From: Mytilus galloprovincialis
Lineage: Eukaryota; Mollusca; Bivalvia; Mytilida; Mytilidae
Length of the DNA stretch: 64,000 bases
Assembly (NCBI RefSeq): GCF_965363235.1
Contig: NC_134847.1
Span: forward strand, 52,856,439 to 52,920,438
Direction: 5' to 3'
The first letter of the stretch is position 1; each line of letters opens with the position of its first letter. Shown piece by piece: positions 57,136-64,000 of this stretch. Position numbers and translations under genes: made by a program. Below the pieces are notes generated by a model, which was given only the letters and a program-made list of their open reading frames with translations, was not told the origin of the DNA and searched no databases.

Positions 57136-58726
57136 AGTGTGCATCCTTTCTGGGAACCAGTTAATAAACAAAACTAAACATCTATGAATATTATATATAA
57201 AAAGACGTGGTTTATTAAACAGCTGTATTTACACAGAGCAACGTGTAGTTTTGTTGTCGTATGAAATTCCATTATAATTTTTGCTTGTTGATTTTATTTC
57301 GGCATTTTCCCCGAAATGGGTAACGAAAATCTATGCAACAAGCGTGTCCTAAAAAAATAGATTTAATTTTCTTGACTTTTGCCCGAAATGTGAAAAGAAA
57401 TCATTAAAATTTATATTTTTTCATCAAACATAATAGCGTATCTATACAAATTATATTTTGCGTTAAATTTTCTTTTCATAAAAGATGCATTCTCTCTCCT
57501 TATACATAAATACTGAAAAACAATAAATATATGTCATTCCCTACGAATTTGTGTTGAATGATTAAATAAATGTGTTAGTATTGTGTAGGAAAATTGTAGT
57601 AAGGTCTGACCTAAGATAGCTTTGGTTTACAGACAGGTCATGAGTACATCCTTAAAAACATCTTATGACATATCTTAGGACATATTCTAGGATACTTTTA
57701 TTGACACGGCCCAATGTCTTTGCGGCGATTTAAAGTAGCACAAAAATGTCGACCTATACTATTGTTTTTTGTTATATCTTTCTTAGTATAGTCAGAATGC
57801 AAAAATGTTCATATTTATTCATATTAAGGGTTTAAATTTGATAATTATGGAGAATTATACAGGAAAAAATAATGTTCATGTAAAATAAATAGATAGAAAA
57901 AAGAAATTTAAAAAGTTTTTGGGTAAGCTTTTTTTTTCCTTGTTATAATTATACGACTTATATATGCCTTCCGTAATTTTATTTAATAGATATAATCATC
58001 TTGAACTTTAATTATACTTATGGTCAGTGAACCCGAAGATGGTACACTCGGTGAAATGACGAATTTGCCAATAAAATCGCCACTTTTACAAACATTAAAA
58101 AAAAAATGTTTATCTACAGTCAGACAAACAATCATTTTAATGACGCTTTAGTCATACATGTATGTATATGAATTTTACTGATATATGTTTAAGAAAAAGT
58201 ATTTTATTTTTGGTCAAAACTACTATTGATTGAATAATGCTAATCCTTCCGGAATATAATTATTTGTCAATAGATTATGTAGCCATTTTGTTTAAACGGT
58301 GAAAAAACTAAATTCATTAAGTTTAAAGAATTACGCCGATATAAAAAAAAAAACTGTTCTGATTGTAATTGTAGCAGCTAATAGTTTGTGCTAAGAATCT
58401 ACTTTGAAATCTTTTCACGTATACAAGAAATATATCCAAGGAGGTATTTCCTGCATGCAAATTGTGAATTTTAATGTATAGTAAATCTTAAGTAAGTCCT
58501 AGAAAAGAAAGCAGTCAGAATAAAATGTTTAATCCAACACATATATATATGTATTGTCAACTCTATGGAAATTGCAATATCGACGTTTCCATTTATAAAT
58601 GCTCACTGCAAGTTGGAAAATTGAAAATATTTAATGAGGCAACATCAAACATATCTACAAAAAGAATGTAAATGATACCTTCACTTTTAACGATATTTTC
58701 AAAACAATGAATTTTTTTTCAAGTAA
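57136..58726. other. Intergenic, nothing recognised
   Basis: Around 57600-57710 short words of the type TCTTAGGACATAT recur, possibly the end of a small transposon, but no partner was found. Confidence 0.35.
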
Positions 58727-58908
58727 ATGGGTTCCATAACCGTGCGCAACGTCGCTGTAAATGTAACATTTGTTTTAAAAACACGTATAGAGCGGATTTT
58801 GTTCTTATGTTGTACTGTATGGTTCCATTACCGTGCGCAACGTTACTGTAAATGTAACATTTGTTTTAATAACACGTATAGAGCGGACTTTGTTCTTATG
58901 TTGTACTG
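58727..58908 (+). repeat. Tandem duplication, 91-bp unit, at the start of a family D copy
   Basis: GGTTCCATAACCGTGCGCAA and GGTTCCATTACCGTGCGCAA begin units 91 bp apart; both continue through TGTAAATGTAACATTTGTTT and CTTATGTTGTACTGTA. About 95 percent alike. Confidence 0.85.
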
Positions 58909-59270
58909 TAATATTACTGCCACATGTTAGAGGGAAGGGTTGGCACCTACAAAGTAGTTTCACCCCGTCTTTTCCTGTATGTGCCTGTCCGAAATCAAAA
59001 GCCTATATTTTTTCTGGTTTTCGTTTGTTTTATATCATATTTGTTTTCGTTCATTGTTTTATACATTTACATCAAACAGGCAGATTACTTGTATGAATTG
59101 TATTATTTTGTCATTTATGGTTATTTTGTAGCTGGCTATGCGATTAGGTTTTTGCTCATTGTTGAAGGCCGTATAATGAGCTATAGTTGTTAATATTTCT
59201 GTCAGTTATCTTATATGGTCTATGACTGAGAGTTGTCTCAGTGGCAATGATAACGCTTTTTTTTGTATAA
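58909..59270 (-). repeat. Family D repeat
   Basis: GGAAGGGTTGGCACCTAC, GTTTCACCCCGTCTTTTCCT, GCTATGCGATTAGGTTTTTG, TCATTGTTGAAGGCCGTATA and GTTGTCTCAGTGGCAATG. The frames 58727-59193 over it are not genes. Confidence 0.75.
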
Positions 59271-60252
59271 ATACATAGTACTGCAACCAGAGTTCATTTT
59301 TTAAAACTTTAATGGTCCGGAAGAACACACACCTAAATTATATATCGATGGAAGAAGGACAACGTGTACAATAAGAAAAGTTGGGTCGTAAAAATCCAGA
59401 GTGGTCACAATTTTGTGAAATTGAGGTCAAAGGTCAGACCTAAAATTACCAATATTTCAAACACAAGAACAAAAAGGAGAAATATTCTGATATTATTCAA
59501 TAGAATGCTACAAAAACGAATCAATCATAAGCATATGCTATAAACGATGTTAAAACGACAAATTTGACTAATTATATGAAGAGCTGCCATTACAAAATGG
59601 CGTTGATTTGGAACCTTCTGATTTTTTTCCATTTAAGACATAGCAAAAGAAGAAGTGTCCTTGACCTTTTCACATCCATAAACTTTCATATTGTGTATAG
59701 TATTTCACTATAGTATATTACAGAATTATTTTCTAAAGTATAAAACACCAGTTTATCAAATTATTTCAATATTTTTTCTATCTTTGAAAAAAGCAAAATT
59801 CAAGCGCTGAAACAGTGTTTTTAATTTTGCATCTTAAAGGTTGTGTATTTTGTGAAAATTAGTATCTAGTTATAGATAAATACATATTATGTATTTGCAA
59901 AGTCTGGACAGAGCAGTAATAACACAAAATATACTATAGTCACCCGAGGCGAATGCGAGGTTTAAAAAAAAATTGAGTGTTAAAAAGGCATTTTGGTGCA
60001 TGAACATTTTTTTAGTAGGATAATCCTGGTAAAAAAGTTAACTCATTGATATTTTAAGGGAAGGATGAAAAATTATACAATGCAATGCCAATTTTCTAAT
60101 GTTGTAATTCAAATTCAGTCATGATCCTTATATAACTTTTAAAAGTGACACACAATAGCTCAAGTAGTCATAAAATAGGGACATGAATCAATCTCTTAGT
60201 CATCATATGCGGATTCAGTACGCGTATTAGCATTACAAGACACTTCCCTTTT

Positions 60253-60603
60253 TTATAAGAACAAGTTCGGCGCAGGACAGAGTTTGTTCAAAGCAAACAC
60301 AGTTTTTTTTAGTACAAATGCTATCTGGAGCGTAAATATCGTCATGATTTGGTCAAACTCGTCAGATATAGTCTTCCCTTTGCATAGGAAACACAAAAGA
60401 CATGTGAGTACAAAGTTTCGATCAATGTTCGTGACCCATATTCCCATATGCATATGCATGATGTATCTGCGCTGCCAGTCCCAAATGTAAAGGGCGAATG
60501 TTGCTACAGAAACGATTGATTTTGTAATAGCCATACATTTACGAATTTTTGTTATCTTTAGGGACAATATACGGTTCAGAAGCACCTTTGTCTTATTTTT
60601 CAT
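60253..60603 (-). CDS. Hypothetical frame inside the TTAA element
   Basis: 116 codons, M at 60603. Basic N-terminus (MKNKTKVLLNRILSLK), a hydrophobic stretch with IVSVATFALYIWDWQ, a cysteine-rich patch (LTCLLCFLCKGK) and a second hydrophobic stretch. Local base composition is less AT-biased than its surroundings. No domain recognised; may be part of a decayed transposon gene or captured sequence. No splice sites or neighbours support it as a host gene. Confidence 0.25.
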   Translation of the reverse strand: MKNKTKVLLNRILSLKITKIRKCMAITKSIVSVATFALYIWDWQRRYIMHMHMGIWVTNIDRNFVLTCLLCFLCKGKTISDEFDQIMTIFTLQIAFVLKKTVFALNKLCPAPNLFL

Positions 60604-60689
60604 CGATTAACTATCAAATGAACTTTTGAGCCTAGGCTCTGTTTTGAAGACCGGACCGTGACCAATAATAGTTTACTTTTATAAATTGT

Positions 60690-60752
60690 GACTTGGATGG
60701 TGTGTTGTATCATTGGCACTCATACCACATCTTCCTATATCTATTAATAAGC
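60690..60752 (-). repeat. Family C fragment (reverse) inside the TTAA element
   Basis: TTGTATCATTGGCACTCATA, CCACATCTTCCTATATCTAT. Confidence 0.7.
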
Positions 60753-61339
60753 TATGCGGGCATCATTTCACTAGAAATACCAAAACGAGGACATAGCTCA
60801 TAAGACCACTGGTGGCAGGATGAAGTAATTGTTCTTCTTTTAATGTATCCTTGATATTTTCTGACACACCTTGGTGTAATTCTGAAAATCTTAATATAGA
60901 CTTCAATTTTCCTGCAGCAGATATGGCATCCCCTAAATTGAGTTCAGAGCTAAACTCTATAATTCATATCCCTTGGCCCCACTGTGTCTGAATTGTAAGG
61001 TGTCACAATATCTAGTTAGTTTTTGAGTTTGGCAGTTTGGTAAACATCAGAGACAATCTTGGGTAAAATTGATCGGTATATATAGAGGATGTTCTACATG
61101 AGAAAGGCTTTTTCTTATGGAAAAACAAATCACATCACTAACAATCGTTATTAATGAACTGACAGCAAGTTCAAATTCTATTTTTTCAGTGACTGTTTTA
61201 CTTAATTGCACAGGTGTTGACTTCAATAAGTACTTGGTTATGCATGGATAAATGATTACTCACATTAATAAGCACAACGTAAAAGACTGTTAACACGTTA
61301 AGAGGACTCAGTTTTGCGTAGTTTTCTGTTTTTTAAAAG

Positions 61340-61917
61340 GTTTTTCTTTTACACAAAAACCCTGTTTTCATATCCAAACTACAAGGAAGAAACTGAGCGC
61401 GAGATCGTATAAAAGTGTCAGGTTGTGAGGTTACATGTCGATCAGTTTGATCACATATATGTATTTCTGTTGTTTCTAATTTAAAGTTCCCCAAGGGTGA
61501 CTGGGGAAACGAAATATGGTCACTTGGTCTTCCCCCGACCGGCAGTAAAACGAAGTTGGGCGTCCGTTTGGCTGTGCGGGTTGTATCAAGTTCGCAGTCA
61601 CGTCCGATCAGAATGGAGACGTTAAATCCGCTGCCTCGTGTAAAGGGAGTGTCACGTTCTTTGCACGTTAAAAACCTTTGCATCAACTCTTTAAGGGGTC
61701 CGTAGGTGGCATGTTGCAATGGAAAATTTCTGTCCCAATCCAATATCCCATCATTTTCAAGTGGCAGTCTAAATTTTCCCGATCATCATCCCGAATGGCC
61801 TCTATTATGACAAAACCTACCTATTGTTTTATTGTTAGCTTGTTCTCGTCCTGAACATGCATGAAATATTTGCCACTGGACTTTAAGCAACCAACAATAA
61901 ATCAATCAATTTAATTT
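61340..61917 (+). repeat. GC-richer retroposon-like repeat with AATC tail, inside the TTAA element
   Basis: Ends with ATGAAATATTTGCCACTGGA, then TTAAGCAACCAACAAT and AATCAATCAA, a tail I remember from many bivalve and other marine invertebrate repeats of the LINE/SINE type. Contains paired ACGTTAAA words at 61620 and 61665. The 136-codon minus frame 61333-61743 lies over it and is taken as repeat-derived. The left edge is approximate. Confidence 0.5.
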
Positions 61918-62298
61918 AAAGACGCACCGATTTTGCCTTATGGTGCAAGTCTCATAACATCACTGATGATTCGCCCACGGAAAGCAGAATATCAAGAGAA
62001 GTTGGTTTTAGCATTACCTTGTCACACACCAAATCTCTGCGAAACTTCAATAGTACTTTTCCCCCGACCACTTGCATGCATATTAATTGCTCTGAGGTTA
62101 AACATTGACATACAATGTATTTTCACACAATGTCAACTATAGTCATTATCCGGAAAAACATCTTATCCGAAGGATTTGGTTAACTTTTATATAAAGTCAA
62201 AATTTTATTAACAAAAATATAACTTATTTACAGAAAATACACGAAAGAACTACTATATATATTCAAATCACTCAAAAATAAATTAACTTCTACAAAAT

Positions 62299-62676
62299 CT
62301 ACATAATCCCATCGAAACTATCAAATTGATTGTGAATGAAAAAATAAATGGTGGAGCTGATTGACGGATAGGGAATTTCCGTAAATAAAAACGGTACAAA
62401 TGATGTTTTTATTTTTGAGTTTTTGACAAAATTGTTTGGAATTTGCCCAACAAAATTTGCATGCAGTATCGCAATAATATGTTGTGTCCTCTCAAATGTC
62501 AAATACTGTTTTTGAATCAAAGAAAAACGCGTTAAATTTCTATCTAAAAAACAGCCAACTTTAAGTTTGAAAGTTTTACTTGGAGATGGTATAATATTTA
62601 TGTCTTCATCATTCCGATGATCCTTGATGATATGTGCATAGAAAATATTTACGAAAATAGCGGGAAATTTAACCAA
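62299..62676 (-). CDS. Hypothetical frame inside the TTAA element
   Basis: 125 codons near the right end, M at 62676. Contains SKTFKLKVGCFLDRN and QHIIAILHANFVGQIP; no recognised domain. Position inside the transposon, just before the right terminal repeat, suggests it is the remains of the element's own gene. Confidence 0.25.
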   Translation of the reverse strand: MVKFPAIFVNIFYAHIIKDHRNDEDINIIPSPSKTFKLKVGCFLDRNLTRFSLIQKQYLTFERTQHIIAILHANFVGQIPNNFVKNSKIKTSFVPFLFTEIPYPSISSTIYFFIHNQFDSFDGIM

Positions 62677-62859
62677 AAATTATATTTTTGGATTTTAAGG
62701 TAACTACCCAAAACCGTAAATTGAGGGGTACCGCCATTAAAGGGATAACATATAAAAATGTGACCATAGAAACTTTTTACGACCCAACGGAAATTAAAAT
62801 ATAGATATTATTCTATCATTTAAAACAATTTGCAGCCGTGTGTTATTCCGGACCATTAA

Positions 62860-63637
62860 ACTCGTTAACTAAGCGTCTTTTTCGATGTCAGTTGCAGTAC
62901 TAACAGTCATTAAAAACAAATTACTCATCAACTATATATTAAGCAACAATTCAAAATAAACCCACTATATTTGCGAGTACCACTGAATGTATAATCCAAA
63001 TATTGTCAAGATATCATACTCAAAAATGTTTTTTTTATTGATGAATAATTCAATGTGTGTTCTTAAATATTAGTACATGCTGTATATAACTCAGTGCAGC
63101 ATCGCACATAACATGCATTCCATATAATTGATTTTTGAAAGATGTTTAATTTTCCATTTATTCTGGGAGATATGTCAGATTTGTATAATAATGAATTTTA
63201 GAGAACTCGTTATTTATAAATAGAATATGTAGAAATGTCATTTAAACAGGAAAAAATCATCATGATTTATAGATAAATAAATCAAATGGAAAAGTCATCT
63301 GCTGACTGAATCGTACAAGTTATAAGCTTTATATTGTGTATAATTAAGAAGTCTCATTAAGAGTCTGCTATGACAATAGATTATAAAAGCTTTAAATATG
63401 CATCTTATGTTTGTTGTTGTTTTTAAAGGGAAAAAAAATCATCGTTCTATTTCAATGCTGGAATAACAACATATTAATGTGACGAAACAGTGTCTTTTAA
63501 AGTCAGCCTTTAAAATAATTCTATGTCCGCATTTTCTTTTCTTATTACATTTATATTATTAATAACAGTTTCTTTCAAATAAATGATAGTTTGGCAGTAT
63601 AAATCTGATCATATTGCATTTAATAATTTGCCACTTG
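62860..63637. other. Intergenic, downstream of gene 4
   Basis: AT-rich, no exon or repeat family assigned. No canonical polyadenylation signal stood out close to the gene 4 stop codon. Confidence 0.4.
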
Positions 63638-63822
63638 TCAATCATCTATATGTAAGCCAGTATTATAATCAACAACCATGAAGACACCAGCAATTACAGC
63701 TGTCCACATTCCAACAATTGTTAAATCAAACGAATAGCCATAGTCGAAATATAATCCGAATGCACCAAAATGGTCATCAGAATTATGTGTGAAAACTATT
63801 GAAGCAATAAGAATAAATACCA
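63638..63822 (-). CDS. Claudin/PMP22-like membrane protein, gene 4 (exon 3 only)
   Basis: Acceptor CTTTTCCATTTCAG on the minus strand precedes base 63822, phase 1, and the frame ends GLHIDD then stop. Seen: VFILIASIVFTHNSDD (end of helix 3), a second loop ending in YFDYGYSFD, and helix 4 (TAVIAGVFMVVDY). It aligns end to end with exon 3 of genes 1-3. Closest to gene 1 in the loop (FDYGYSF) but like gene 3 it lacks the long basic tail. Exons 1 and 2 must lie beyond base 64000; the 178 bp after the exon are intron. Confidence 0.85.
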
Positions 63823-64000
63823 CTGAAATGGAAAAGAATATAAAGTTAAGTATGTCAGTTGTCTATCACATTTATAAAAAATTTACGAATTACATGTTGG
63901 CAATCTAGATAATGTCTAACGAAATATGTCACGCTCTTAACCCACAAAATCATCCATCAACGACATATTCACTTCATGACAAAACATCAATGGGTGACAG

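Larger units (their letters stand above)
59313..62855. mobile_element. TTAA-flanked DNA transposon with inverted ends
   Basis: Left end TGGTCCGGAAGAACACAC and, reversed, right end TGGTCCGGAATAACACAC, each abutting TTAA (59309-59312, 62856-62859). A second matching block, GTTGGGTCGTAAAAA, sits about 70 bp inside both ends, followed by TGGTCACA. TTAA duplications are typical of piggyBac and Kolobok. Three frames inside (60253-60603, 61333-61743, 62299-62676, all minus) match no transposase I recognise, so the family is open. Other repeats have inserted into it. Confidence 0.7.

Noticed and set aside
58727-59193. Three overlapping plus frames
   Set aside because: Products of a tandem duplication and a family D repeat.
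61333-61743. 136-codon minus-strand frame, the longest with clear GC elevation here
   Set aside because: Lies over a retroposon-like repeat with an AATC tail; no splice sites or domain, so repeat origin is more likely than a gene.

Overview
This is AT-rich, gene-poor, intron-rich animal DNA packed with short dispersed repeats. Several repeats match families I remember as abundant in mussels (Mytilus) and related bivalves, so I take the window to be a bivalve, most likely Mytilus, nuclear genome. No prokaryotic, organellar, rRNA, tRNA or CRISPR feature was seen. Genes here are split into short exons. They were found by matching exon ends, intron phases and paralogue alignment rather than long open frames. 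GENES. Four members of one four-helix membrane protein family of the claudin/PMP22 type occur in the window. Two lie on the plus strand: exons 2-3 of the first at 1429-3970 with exon 1 outside, and a complete 188-residue gene at 12765-14880. Two lie on the minus strand: a complete 183-residue gene at 37720-32764, and exon 3 of a fourth at 63822-63638 whose upstream exons lie beyond the window. All share phase-1 introns, and exon 2 is exactly 144 nt in the three copies where it is visible. Between the plus and minus pairs sits a different gene (25014 to about 29797, plus). It encodes a small secreted protein with two tandem ten-cysteine modules, each on its own exon, resembling in general design the cysteine-rich defence peptides of mussels. 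MOBILE DNA. Much of the remaining readable sequence is transposon-derived. There is a CAC-ended element with a 5-bp duplication (6668-8624) and a second 5-bp-duplication element (46135-48443) that split an older repeat. A PIF/Harbinger transposon with a transposase fragment (33680-36974) and a small Harbinger-type MITE (33303-33618) both lie inside an intron of the third claudin-like gene. A hairpin-ended element (39479-40649), a TTAA-flanked element (59313-62855), two fold-back palindromes (16793-16887, 53396-53535), decayed reverse transcriptase fragments, and one truncated Ty3/Gypsy-type gag with an LTR-like flank (about 28388-29590, a fossil antisense in the peptide gene's last intron) complete the set. 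Families named A to E and I in the feature list are short repeats recurring in both orientations. LAYOUT. 1-4130 claudin-like gene 1; 4130-12764 repeats and intergenic DNA; 12765-14880 gene 2; 14881-25000 intergenic DNA; 25014-29850 cysteine-rich peptide gene; 29850-32700 intergenic DNA; 32724-37720 gene 3 with its transposon-filled intron; 37740-63600 almost gene-free repeat-rich DNA with one weak orphan exon candidate (56511-56711); 63638-64000 end of gene 4. The plus-plus, minus-minus arrangement suggests a local family that grew by tandem and inverted duplication. Nothing shows a functional link between the membrane proteins and the secreted peptide beyond proximity.
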